From positions 106,584,826-106,648,825 of the forward strand of contig CM070546.1 of NCBI GenBank assembly GCA_036346405.1: 64,000 nucleotides of DNA. Direction: 5' to 3'. Made by a program: the position numbers and the translations under genes. A model generated the notes under the pieces. That model had not been told where the DNA came from, made no database searches, and was given only the letters and a program-made list of their open reading frames with translations. The stretch comes from Phyllostachys edulis (Eukaryota > Streptophyta > Magnoliopsida > Poales > Poaceae). Of this stretch, positions 35,329 to 46,871 are shown piece after piece; positions within the stretch are counted from its first letter, which is position 1; each line of letters opens with the position of its first letter.

Positions 35329-35917
35329 ATCTTCTTCTCTCATCCCATCCATCATTGAGCGCCACTGCCAAGCCCCTCCCTTCCGCCATGGCAGCCACTG
35401 TCGTCAGCCTCCTCAGTATCTCCCCCGTCCTCATTGACCCCGAGAATGGGTTTCCCATGCTTGAGAACATGAGGTGCTTGTGTCTCTGACGTCATTGCTC
35501 CGCTGAAGCCGCCAAGTCCTTGCTCATCTCCTGGAGGCGATGGAGTTCTGCGATGGTGCAATTGGCGAAGTGGGAGGAAGGCTAGCGGCGGCCGGAGTCA
35601 GTGAGGGCAGCAACGTCGAAGGCGGCCAGGGGTGGGATGGAGACGAAGAGGTCATCGCTTGGAGGGAGGGCGAATGGAAAGCGGAGGTGGGTTTTGCCTA
35701 CGAGTGATCTGTGTCATGGAAGAGGAAGTGAGAGGAAGAAGAAGATAACAAGGGGAAAATGGTATTTGGATAATCGCTTCACGGTTTAACTAGTGAACAG
35801 TGGCATAAAAGTCTATGGTTTTGACTTTGCAGTGCATGTGAGGAAGAGATCACTTTGCAACAGCAGAACAAGGATTCTGAACATTTGCGGTGGCATTAAA
35901 AAAATTCCTTACTTTTT

Positions 35918-37285
35918 ATAGCAATGTGTATGCAAATAGTTAGAAATGTAAAGTATTGTTAAAATACTTTTTATGACAAATTTAGCAACATCATTTTCTT
36001 GGTACCTCACTTGATATTTCAAAAGTTGTTAGTGATCGATCTTTAGTCGAAGTCAATAGTGACAGTTAATGAAGGGGTAACAAATAATCATGCCAGAGAA
36101 CAGTCTATCGAATAGTCTCTTCTCTGACTCGTGAAAATACTAAACAAAGTCTACTTAAATAGGAGATAAAATTTGGTACCATCATCTTTTCTGTTCTAAG
36201 AGAATTTGTCCTCTTTAATTTTGTAACGTTAATTCCCTCATCCACTCGACTTTTTAAGCACTAATGGTCGTTCTCAACAAGAGTTAAACTTGGCAATTAG
36301 ACGTCAATGATTTCTTTTTGCTAGCTCTTCTGCATTATAAAATCACTACACAAGAGATTACACTGTGCGGATGTGCCGTGTGCGAAGATAGGAGCATATA
36401 CAACCTCGAATCCACTCATGACAGGATGCAGATATCATCTGATTGGTTAGTTGATTGAATTGTCTGTACTACTTCGTCAGATTGTCTCAAGTAGTAGTAC
36501 AACGAGATGAATATTTTGATTCTTTGGGCCTCCCAGCTGCCGAGGGAGTCAAAGAAGTATTCAAAAAATGATGAGCATGACAGAACGCTTGTTTATTTGT
36601 GGATTTTGTTGTCACAACCATTTCATCAACCGGATGATTCCAAACGGCATAAATAAAACCAAAAGGTACACATCAATCTATGTGCTCCACAAAAAATAGA
36701 AAGAGAGAGAGAGAGAATGAAATTAAGAAGAGAATGGTTACGACCGAGGGAAGCAGCTGATTGGCCTCAACCACAAACTTTGCTTAGAAAAATATCGTTT
36801 TTGTATGTTTTATTTGGTCGATAATTCTCGTATGAAATTTGTCTCATATTTCCTTTTCCCAAATCGATGTCGTTTAGTCCGTAGTCAGTTGGGACAGTAC
36901 GGCTGCACGATTATGAAAGAGGAATAATCACGGTCCGTTGACTCCATTCTTATGCATGCAGCTAAGCTGAGTGCTCAACAGTAGTAGAAGCACGTGGGCC
37001 TAAAGCCCAATAAAATGGGGCCCATATCAAACCCGTACAATTGATCAAGAACACGCACCGGTCACTGTGTCTATGGGCCCAGTGGGACATGAGCCCCCGT
37101 TGACTTCGATCCACTGCTCTATTAATATATGAGTTGTGCCAACAAAAATACTCTTGTTGGATGATTGAGATGTTCAATAGTTTATTTCAAGCATGGATCA
37201 TTTTGTACTAAGATTGGCAAGGCCCAGCTTGGGATGTAGGATTTTCCCAAGAGTTTCAGGTGAATCAGTTTAACTAGGAAGCACC
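35918..37285. other. Intergenic, no supported gene
   Basis: AT-rich with only short frames. A small (GA)n run lies near 36702. A segment at 36995-37095 has inverted GGGCCTAAAGCCC- and GGGCCCAGTGGG-type words but no clear element ends. Confidence 0.45.
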
Positions 37286-37301
37286 CGCGCCAGCTGGCGC
37301 G
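37286..37301. repeat. 16-bp perfect palindrome
   Basis: CGCGCCAGCTGGCGCG is its own reverse complement. It opens a GC-rich tract (37286-37560) with repeated GGCGAAGCGAGCGA words and is followed at about 37628 by TTTAAATAGGG, a possible TATA element, and by LTR-leader-like sequence. The tract may be part of an unplaced LTR. Confidence 0.6.
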
Positions 37302-38379
37302 AGACGGGCGCACGTCTCGCCGAAGAAGCGTGGCTACGTGGGCTTCGAACGCATGTTGCGCTGTTGGGCGAAGGCGACGTGTAGGCCCGCGAGGCAACTA
37401 GACGCGTGGCGAAGCGAGCGAAGACCCGTGCGGCGAAGCGAGCGAGGACCCGCGCGTCAACGTGGACCAACCGAGCAAGGACCCGCAAGGGCAACCGGAC
37501 GCGTGGCGAAGCGAGTGATGGCCGTTTTTAAGCAGCGCACCGGCTCGATCGGATGGCGGGGAGGCGAGCCGAGGGTTGGCGTCAAGCGGGCGACGTGGCT
37601 GGAGCGGGAGGGCGAGAATTCTTCGCCTTTAAATAGGGTAATTCCTGTAGGAATAGGGAAAGGGAAATTTCTCGTGTTCCAAATGGCCTTATCTCTTGCC
37701 GTTCTACTGGAAACAAGTCCAAATTTATTGAAGATGAAGGGTGAAATGGATAATCGGATATAGATCAAGGGTTTGGACTGAGCATGTTTGTGTATTTCTG
37801 CCTTTCTCCTGGGGAAAGTTTCCTGAAAAGGAAACAACACGGCTCCTTAAAACAGGACATCGCATTGTGTGGAGTCTAGTCACACGAAAGAAAATGGACT
37901 AGTGGACTCAGAAAAGTGTCGAGAAATTTCACTACTTCATCGGCTCCACTGGGATGCCCACAGCAACGTAGCAAGTGGCCATGTTAGCATTATTATAGTT
38001 CTACTACTGTTGGACTTTGCTCTACGTTGAAATCTTAACCCCTAAGTCTTATCCAATCATACAAGAGCTCAATGATGACCAATGCATGCTCAAGCACATT
38101 ACATTATGATGTGTCCCATTGATCGAAACAGGAAAATATAGCTCCAATTCTCAAGCACATTACGTCATTCGTGTTCCCTGTAACCCTGTTCCAGCATGAG
38201 CTCACTATTGCTTCCACAGTACACAGGGACTCCTCAACAGAAGCAGCCAGACAGCCAGCCAACCAGCAGCAGTGCTGTTTCATGTCTGACAAGATTGCAA
38301 ACAATCATAGGGAAAAAACAACATTAATGTACCACTATATGAGACAAGTTTGCACCACGAAAGAGGACGGTTATGCTTC
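37302..38379. other. GC-rich tract then AT-rich sequence, possible LTR remnant
   Basis: The 37338-37763 frame is rich in Arg and follows the GCGAAGCGAGCGA repeats, so I do not call it a gene. CCTTTAAATAGGG near 37627 looks like a retrotransposon TATA box, with a C-and-T-rich leader after it. LTR ends and a target duplication were not found. Confidence 0.3.
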
Positions 38380-39425
38380 TTAAACATCGAAGGATAGAGG
38401 GGTGGCGTGGCTGACTAGGGAGAGGGATACTATAGATCGGAGAAACAAAGGAGATTGTGATTTAGACTATTGTATTTTTATTGCTGAAGATGGATACATG
38501 TTATCTCTTTTATAGAGACAACCGACTTGATCTCAAAAAATCTTTTTTATAGGGACGACTCAACTTGATCCCTAAAAAACCACCTCTACTTCTAAGAAAA
38601 ATTATCTCTACTAGATAGAATATATCTCTAAAGAAGTAAACCCAACTAACAAGGAAACTAATTATTTTTTATCTCTATTTCTAAACTACTAATGCACCCA
38701 CGAGCCTGGCACAAACAGTGCACGATTGCTACAGTTCCACATGTTATTCACACTCTCGCGAACAGTATTCCTGCGCATGACAACTTCTTCCCCTTAGGCA
38801 ACAGCTCGTCCTTGAGCTACGGCGGCGGCCATAGCTGCAACCCGAGGTGTCCCCATATCGACGAGAGGTCGTAGAGCCAGCAGAACATCACACGGAAGAT
38901 GGTCCGCAACGGTCCAATAGACAGCAGCGAGGACTACAGTCCCTTGGTGTGTCTTGACATTGCAGGAGACGTCGGTGACATGGACAAGCTGTGCGGGGTA
39001 GCAACGACGCTCTTCCCACCATATGATGCTTAGTGGTAGAAAAAACGTAACGACGTCGTGGTCCTGACACCTGCCCCGCCCCGCACCTACGATGGCACAA
39101 CATCGGCTAGACACGTGGAGAAGACATTTGTTGGACAACAGCCTTCTTCCTCGGCGAGGGCACTATTGGTGCAACCATAGACAGTGAAGTCGATGATACG
39201 GAAGTCAACAGCGAAATCAGAGACGCCTCCAGCAGCACAAATTGCGCATCAGCAGCTGCCCGTGCTTTCTCCTTTTCCATCAACTTGGCCACCATCACCG
39301 CCATGTTTGCCAAAATGGCTTTAATGTCATCTAAACTGGCACTCATCTCGTTGAGGATGGCCCTCATAGCCTTAAAATTCTCGACTGAAGCAATGATGTT
39401 AGCTCTAACACCAAGTTGTTAATAA
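38380..39425 (-). mobile_element. LTR-retrotransposon remnant, minus orientation (possibly a deletion derivative)
   Basis: On the minus strand, CTTGGTGTTAGAGC near 39405-39418 resembles a primer-binding region. It is followed by an 86-codon frame (39107-39367) starting MRAILNEMSASLDDIKAIL, helical and coiled-coil-like, as in some gag N termini. Further along lies a KDELLPKGK-like stretch (near 38795-38815), then LTR-like sequence with GATTTAGACTATTGTATTTT (38461-38480). No reverse transcriptase is present. The pieces fit a small internally deleted element, but LTR boundaries and a target duplication were not found. Confidence 0.35.
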
Positions 39426-39788
39426 TAATAACTAGACATACAATGATTGATCTCTAGTGTCACGCACTATTATGTGTTAGTGTCTGCATCTTTGGTATCA
39501 AGATGAGAAATCACAGAAATGCACACACATATCAATGATGATATTGAAGCCACGAAGCTCATCTGAACATTGTATTTAGTTGCTGATGGATAAACTTGCG
39601 CAATGTCATGAGCAACATTGATGATGTGTCCGTCTACATTGTATGAACACACGAAAATGACCCCCGCGCGCGCACACGAAAGGAAGGCAAATGTACCTCC
39701 CTTGCGACAAAGCTACGATCTCAAATATCACATAAGTGAACAAATGCGATTTGATTAACATGTAACTTTAGTTTAAACATTTCAGTAA

Positions 39789-42473
39789 TCAATACTCGTC
39801 CAAGTAACTGTACAACGACTCATCATTCCTCCACCGACGCCTTGTGAGCAATGACTTGAGGAAACCCCTGCCTTTGCTCGAGCTTTTCTCCTGCTCTTGG
39901 TGGTTGGCCCGGTCGGAGTGTAACTGCATTGAACTCTGTCTCTGCAAATAATTATCACATTAGAAACTAGAAACAAATTGGCTTCTGAACATGATTGAAC
40001 ACAAAGAAAACCAATGTTGTAGTTTTTTTAAGAATATATCAAGTGATGTAATTTCTGGTTAACATAAAAGTGCTATCTCAGTATAACTAAATGTAAAACA
40101 TTTGGTGCTCTGGACATACAAAATGCTTCGGATTCACAGGTGGCCTTCTTGCGACTGTAGCAGATCGTGCAAGGGGATTGGATGTTGGTATTGGCGAGCC
40201 AGCTCTTGTTTCTGCAAAGCAAAATTGCAAATATTGTCCACTTAAATTCTTTTCTGCAAGCTTCACATTCGAAGAATGCAACATTTGCTCATTCAGAAAT
40301 AAATGTAAACGGTCAGATAAGGACAATGTACCTTTTGTATTTGAGTTCACGATTTGGGGAGATGGGGATTTAGCTCGTGCTTTTGAGAAGGTGACAAGGA
40401 TCGCAGTCGATGATGTGTTTCACGAGTTGTAGGAGATGGTGAGCGCACACTCCTGCAATGGAACACGCTAAAATAAGCCTGTAGTATGTCCTTTTTTTAA
40501 AAAAAAAAAGAACAGTCAGCAGGGTGTTTTATGAACACTTTGACCCTGAATCACATGCAGACCAGGGTCCTGAGAGTTATCTGTTTACCTCATTGTAGTT
40601 TGCCTACAAACTGGAGGAGAAATTGCTGGAAGATAAAGCATTTTCAAAATCAATGACATAGTAAACTTTTTCTGAAATTCAGAAATCAGAAAAGCAGTGA
40701 ACTTACTAGATTGGGACTTGTGCATTTTGCGACTCGTATATTGCCTGTTATACCGTGGGGGCTCTGAAACTGGATGAATGACAGATTCCACTATATCGGC
40801 GCCTATACAACAAAACAACAATGATATATACAGCACAAGTAGGCCTTATATAAAGCTCTAGCAATAAAATAGGCCGTGGATTTGCCTGGTAATATGTAAC
40901 GCCTGTGGTACTTCGGTGCCCTGATAAGAAGAGATTGTTGAGACCTTCCTTCCTGGTCAATCATCTGTTGGCAAATCCTTACCCTCTACAATCATGTGAA
41001 ACAATGTTGCGAAGGTTATGAGATATTATTATACTAGCCAAGTATTCTGTAAGAAATGCCATACACTCAAGTAGTCAAGTGGAGATACAGATAAAGTATT
41101 CGATATATTCCATAGTAGGAAAGTTAGAGAATGTAGATAACAAACGAAAATAACTTTCACCTCACTGGGCATTTAATTATTATACCTGTTCAACTGAAGA
41201 CACTCGAAATTCTGTTTCATTAACCTCATCAACTTTTTCGCTGACAAGATTATCCACCTTGTATGACACAAAACCCAGATGGTCCACGGTGCTAACAAGG
41301 GCCTCAACTGTGTAATCTTTCAAACTCGTCATCACTCTACAACAGATCAGTGTAAATGAGATGCAATAGACATGTTCTACTTTTTTTAAGTAGCAAAATA
41401 AACAAGGAATCAAAGATCCAAACAAAACAAAAGCGCTTACGTAGATTTGTGTGAATTGTTTCTGTGGAATACTTCAAAATATTCCGCGGCTGAGTATAGC
41501 TGTGACCGCAGATTCCTCAGGTCCTGCAGATAAGCATAATTTAAGCTCAGCATAGGAGATACTATAAGAGATGCCAGCTCAGCATATATGGGAGAAGCAT
41601 TACTAATTAACTAAGGTGCAGCCATGTGGGGTTTCGTTGTGAACAAGGACCCTAATTTCTTTAACTCGAGCAGCGACAAATTTGACAAAAGATGACCACA
41701 GCATGTTAAAGGTTGACACTACCAGACCGATTAGCTCGCTAACTCGCAACTAAGCTATTGTCAAACTTTAGATTATCAAACAGCCTGCGTATATTCGAGT
41801 AAAGCTGTGTAACACAACCCACTTGGATTCCGCTTTCTTAGTAAGAGTATCTGTGCTGGGTAGCCATATTGCTATGCGAACCACACATTTTTGAAATCCA
41901 AATGGGATACTGCTTTTGCTCAATTAGGGGAAAGGCAAAAGGAAAAAAAGGTCCATCCACTACAGAGTTGCCTAACCAATTATATCAGCAATACAGGATT
42001 TTTTTTTGAGATTGTATAATACAAGATTAGATGTAACTATATTGTACTAGAAAAGTAGAAGGCCTTAGTAAAAACTTTTCAAAAATTATAACTACACTAA
42101 GTTTGGAAAGGGACTACAGAGCCTACACTGTTTGCTACCAAACTAGGGACAAAATCTTGTGATTGACAGTGACAGAACGGCACACAATTAAGTGCACCCC
42201 CAAAATTAGACCCACCATCAGGTTAAACGCAGCCAGAAATCAAGAAATGCAGCCCGATTTCTACAAAGATATTACCGAAATCCATGAGAATAAAGAGGAT
42301 GGGGAAAGCAAAGATTGTGTCTTGTAGGGGTGAGATGGGCAGGCAGCATATACACATACCTTGAGGCTGTCCGAGAAGAGGAGGCCTTCTTGCAAGGACA
42401 TGTCCTCACTGGTCGAGGCAGCATCGAGGTGGTGGGAGAAGACGGAGGATGGAGACATTGTGATTGCCTCCAT
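39789..42473 (-). CDS. ABIL: ABI-like (ABIL) subunit of the SCAR/WAVE complex, with an apparent frameshift
   Basis: Nine exons fit: 42360-42473, 41441-41523, 41186-41336, 40886-40985, 40707-40802, 40589-40625, 40332-40452, 40120-40211 and 39789-39941. The start is ATG at 42473 (MEAITMSPSSVFSHHLD). The N-terminal block EGLLFSDSLK + DLRNLRSQLYSAAEYFEVF, YTVEALVSTVDHLGFVSYKV, RICQQMIDQEGRSQQSLL and PKYHRRYILP is diagnostic of ABIL proteins. The basic end SKGRGFLKSLLTRRRWRNDE, then SLYSYLDEY and stop, is also typical. Known role: ABIL helps SCAR/WAVE activate ARP2/3 actin nucleation. The fourth intron needs a GC donor. In exon 7 one base appears missing at about 40380; as read, translation stops at 40347-40349 after about 228 residues, while the intact frame would give about 315. 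All downstream exons keep splice sites and conserved sequence, so the shift is recent, allelic or an assembly error. Confidence 0.85.
40803..40885 (-). other. Probable GC-AG intron 4 of the ABIL gene
   Basis: The donor reads CCAG|GCAAAT and the acceptor TATAG|GC. Using this GC donor keeps RRYILP, which is conserved in ABIL proteins, in frame with the next exon (ADIVESVIHP). A GT donor 14 bp earlier (GTTACATATT) would also keep frame but delete YILPG, so it is less likely. Confidence 0.6.
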
Positions 42474-43296
42474 GGCCGAAGCTGCACCACCGCCACACTA
42501 CCGACCAACCCAGCACAAACAGTAGGGACAAAAAAAACCAAGGCACCTCCTGCCAAGATTCCCCCTATCAAGAACTCCAAAACCCTTCTTGGCAAAACAA
42601 AACCGCCAAGAAAGCAAGGGGCTTTTGAAGAAGGAAGAGGTGCCTCCTCTCTGCGGTGGGAGGCGAGACGGCTCACCTAAACAGGGAGTTGAACAACCTA
42701 CTTCAAGATCTGATTTGGGTCCTTGTTTGGGCTTGGAAGATGATAGTGATTGGTGGTGACACGAGAGAGGAGTGAGGGGAGGGCCCAGGGTAGGGGGAGG
42801 TGATGAATGTGATGGGTTGGGGGCAATGGGAAGAAGATAAGGGGGAAAAGAGGCTCTTTGTCTGCTAATTTTTGTGGGTGAGCAGAGCAGTTGGGCAAAG
42901 TTGCAGAGGCTGAGCCGAGACACCATCCACTCACACAACGTTTTTTTTTCTTTCCATTTGGCCTTTTTTTAAAAAAAAAAACTAAATAGCAAATATAGCA
43001 AATTTGGGAGCCACGGTGGTTTAGGTGGGCGACGCGTGCCCCATAACATGCTTCAGAAGTGCGGCAGTATCCTATCGTGCTCCCGGTCCGCTGCACGTGC
43101 GTGCCGTAGATCCAGACCGTTGGATCTCTCCTGCCGTGGATCCGGACCGCCGGATGAGTCTGCTGCGGTCCGGAAACACCGCACGTGCACTGCTGAACTG
43201 TCGGTGCAGCCTGCCATGCACCCGGTCCACTGCGGGTTCCAGGTCCACTGATTCATGTCTGCTCCACTGGACTACTACGATCGCAATGTTGTTAAT
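42474..43296 (-). promoter_or_regulatory. 5' UTR and promoter region of the ABIL gene
   Basis: Upstream of the ABIL ATG on the minus strand the sequence is pyrimidine-rich for about 350 bp (CTCTCC and CCTTCC runs), typical of a grass 5' leader. Frames of 100-146 codons here run antisense or upstream without recognisable domains. The distal part (43030-43260) repeats GATCCGGACCG- and CGGTCC-type words. The solo LTR that follows inserted about 820 bp upstream of the start codon. Confidence 0.4.
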
Positions 43297-46200
43297 TGTG
43301 AGAACCCGGGGTATTTTAACTTGTAATACTTAACCATCAAGTTGGTCCTGGCATTACAAATCAAATATCTCGACTCTCGGCGCATATGTACTTCCCAGAA
43401 TTACAGTACACATACCCCATACAAAAATTAAGCATTCATTCCATACACAAGTCATTACATTACCAAGTCTATAAGCTTACAACACAAGGACATACAAGTT
43501 CATATTACATAAGTAGGGCCGACCGGCCAAATGGCAAGTAAATAACCAAAGTAGCAGCGGAAACATAGGCCATAAGATGGCGATAAACAAAAGCCAAACG
43601 GTTTGTCATTACCCATAAGGCAACCGACTGGAAACGTCCAAGCTAGTCGTCGAAGGCAAAGTCAAAGTCAGTCTCACAATAGTTAACCCTTGGGGTTAAC
43701 CTCCTCTGCAACAATTAAGCAATGCAACTGAGTACAAAAACGTAATCGCAAGTCTTACGAGTAACAAGCCTATACATAGCTACATGCAAGCTGAATGGAG
43801 AAGGTTATATGGTTCATTTAACGCATAAAGCAATTGTTCATTTGCAATAATGTAATAGATTTAAGGCAGTTTGACAAATCTATTTTTATTTGATTAAATA
43901 ACAACGAGACAACATTTATAAACATAATTAACATCCTAGAGGTGACTTCCCAATAGCCACCACAACATAGCATGAATTACCCATTCATACCACCCGAATT
44001 CAAATTTTATCGAAAATGTTGATGTCTAGTTCTTGCACGACCTAACCAAGCATGTCCATAACCTAGGACGAGGTTATTCGAATAGTTTATACCCTGCAGA
44101 GGTGTACCAATGTACCCACACGCCAGACCGCCTTTTCACCACATGATTAAACACACTTCCTTAGGTATATCGGCATGGCTAAGTCCTACGAAACGTTTCC
44201 AATATTGTGTATTAACTACGAGTCGCCCGTATGGGAATGGAAACCCCCATGCGTTGTGTCAGAGTCATTGTAAAGCCAAAGGTCAACTACCCTATAGGGT
44301 AAAGCCCCCGGACAACTACAATACCCTTCGGTGTGGAGAACCTACCCGGAACTCCACCCCATCACACACAACACGTTCCTTTTTATACACAACACACACA
44401 CACAACACACACAACCTCCTGCGACTCGGAGCTAACACACGCCAAAGTACTAAGTCAAGAGAGGTCTCATATCCCTCTCATGTGGTTAGCACGCAAAAAC
44501 GCTTGGATCAGTGACACAAGTAACTCGATCCTTGTTGACTTAGGCACCAAGCACACACCCGATAACCACACCATCCAACCAATGTGCCCAAGTCTAAAAC
44601 ATTTTGTTTTCAGTTTTAGTTTCTCAATTACAATACATTCATGGGTACCCTGACCCAAGTAAGTATAGTGATGATATAATGACCATCGCCGAAGCGATGA
44701 TCCCCATTCTACCGTTCTAAGCATTTCTAAGCGACATCAACTCGTATACTACAAGTAAAGTGATTAGAGCCCATCCATCGAGCTCTAAATCACAGCGGAT
44801 ATAACCTAGGCTTAGTGGTAAAGGATGAACATTTACCTATAGTTTTATGCAACTATAGGATCACTACTCGCTCGATAATTTAACATCAAAATAAAGCATG
44901 CATACATACACTTTGCAAACAAGATATTAGAATTTGAAAGTAATGGGAGCAACATGATCAAATGGAAACAACTGCTTGCCTTGCTGGAGATAACTTTCTT
45001 GCTGCAGAGGATCACTCTCGTATACAATAGAATTGTCGGAACTTATCGAAAGAATCGAGAAGAACAAATAAGAATGAATAACACCGAGAATACTCAAAAA
45101 TTCATGGTCATCCAAAAATCATGAAAATTTCATAGTAGGTATATCATGATTTTAGATGAATTTAGGTGAAAGAATTAATCCATTTGGATGTAGTATGAGA
45201 AAGTTATAATAGTTTGAATCTCATATTTCAAGAAAATCAAAATAATTCTCATCTATTACTGTTCACCGAAATTAAATGTTTTGGTAAAAATTTCAAGAGA
45301 GGTGGTGTACGTGAAATTTTTAAGGTAGACAGAGCACCACATGAGATGAACAATGAAATTTGATTCACCTCATTTGAAGCTAAGATGGATTTTCTATGAT
45401 TTTTCAAAGTCATAAAAGTAGTGCAAAAATCATATGTAGAATAAGATTTTTCGAGATAGTAACAAGCTCAAAACCTATTCTACATTAACGTACAGTAACT
45501 GAGGACTCCAACAAAATTGATTTCACTCAATTAGGAGTTACAGAGAAATATTTATGCATTTTTGAAGTTAAAACAATTTTTAGTGCAACAATAATATTAA
45601 TCCTAAAGTAATTTTTCCAAAAGTGATTTCTGGAAAAGTATCATGGTTCAACCCATTTTTATATTAAAGTACTATTGTCGCTGCTGTGCATAGAGAAAGG
45701 CAGAAAGGCTGCAGCTATTGCTGCGTGGAATGGCAACTGCTCACGCAAGCGCCAACGCTAGAGACGATGGACTTGACAAGTCGGTCCCGCAGAGTCAGCG
45801 ACTCAAAGATGTGAACGGGTGCAGCACAAATGAGTGGCTTGGTCGGTAAGTTTGGACCGTTCGATTGGAATTAGACGGCTCAGATTAAAAGGGGAGTCCG
45901 GACTGGTCCGAACGGGTACGAGATCTGGACCGTTGAATCTTAATCAGACGGCTCCCATACGGTGCAATTAGGTAGTTTGATCGAGTCGGGTGGCCAGGTC
46001 AGACTCGAGTCTGAGGAACAGTGCTTGGCTCGGAACAGTGCTAGGGTTTGAGTTTTGAATTCTAGTTTTGACCAAAACTCCACAAGTTTGACCAAGGCTT
46101 TAAAATAAGCAAATAAATTCTAAAAATTCTGAAATTTTTCAGGGAGGTTCCTGGGATGACCTAGTATCCAAATAAAATCTTAAACATCACTGTCCAAGAT

Positions 46201-46538
46201 TTATTTTCTTAGTTTAAATTCAAACTTGGAAAAGGTTATTGATTTGAGTTTGAATTTTCGAGGATCAAAAGAGTTCCAAAAATTTTGGAAAAATTATATT
46301 AATTCGTGATAATTATTATATTATTTGAATAAATTATTTTCAGAGGATTATTATAAGTGTTTGTTTCTATTTTCTTTTGGAACTTCAATTTAAGTTGTAT
46401 GTTTTCTTTGATTTCAACAATTCTTTTAAAAGAAAACCCAGAAATTTCAATTAACAACAAGGATGCATGAAAAGTTTTAAATTATCCTCATTTTCATACA
46501 TTTGAAACACAAACCATTGTTTGGGATGTTACATTAAT
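43292..46538 (-). mobile_element. Solo LTR (3237 bp), minus orientation, upstream of the ABIL gene
   Basis: The LTR spans 43297-46533. On the plus strand it opens TGTGAGAACCCGGGG and closes GGGATGTTACA, so it starts TGTAACATCCCAAAC on its own strand. It is flanked by the exact 5-bp duplication TTAAT (43292-43296 and 46534-46538). No interior remains. It contains short CA/ACAC runs near 44390-44415. The related fragment at 2346-4350 faces the same way. Confidence 0.88.
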
Positions 46539-46871
46539 TAAGTTTTACTTGCACAAATAACTATTAGTAATGTCCCTTTTTTGAACTTTTGAAGTATCCC
46601 GCATCGGTTTTTTTTAAAATAAAGAGAACGAAATATTAAATAGAGAATAATTATGGAATTAAATTATAAAGATGAGATTTCAACCCTGAAAATAAGACTT
46701 CGGAATCTACATGTGAATTATATGGCGCGTAGGGTTTCGTTACATGCGTATGTTTGCCTCGCTACTCCTACGATACAAATGACAACATGCACGAACCGTC
46801 AACCTGAACTACACATAAGATACATGTGAGCCTTTTGGAATCGAAAACACTAGGGGGTCATAAAGAAGTTA

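Larger units (their letters stand above)
25014..35333 (+). mobile_element. Ty3/gypsy chromovirus-like retrotransposon with two LTRs, decayed
   Basis: LTRs at 25019-25461 and 34898-35328 begin TGTTACACCTCC and end GGGACATTACA. The 5-bp flanks are ACCTT and ATCTT, one mismatch, so the insertion is not recent. The order is LTR, primer site, gag, protease, reverse transcriptase, RNase H, integrase, chromodomain-like tail, polypurine tract, LTR. Two later insertions (26702-31157 and 33183-33778) split it. Subtracting them leaves about 5.2 kb, the size of Reina-like chromoviruses. Many in-frame stops and at least one frameshift show that it is dead. The two LTRs differ at roughly 30-40 positions by eye, mostly transitions, plus a 12-bp gap. 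Confidence 0.9.
24371..35908. mobile_element. Mutator-like element (outer shell of a nested stack)
   Basis: The left end GGGCAAATTTTTTATATAGC followed by ACTGCAAAGT corresponds, inverted, to the right end, whose reverse complement reads GGAATTTTTTTAATGCCACC then GCAAATGTTC. The 9-bp flanks TTGCTTTTA (24362-24370) and TTACTTTTT (35909-35917) match at 7 of 9 positions. Inside the left part (24500-25018) and the right part (35334-35760) there are GC-rich, exon-like stretches without recognisable domains, possibly captured host sequence. A complete gypsy element (25019-35328) has inserted between them. Without it the shell is about 1.2 kb, so it was non-autonomous. Confidence 0.6.
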
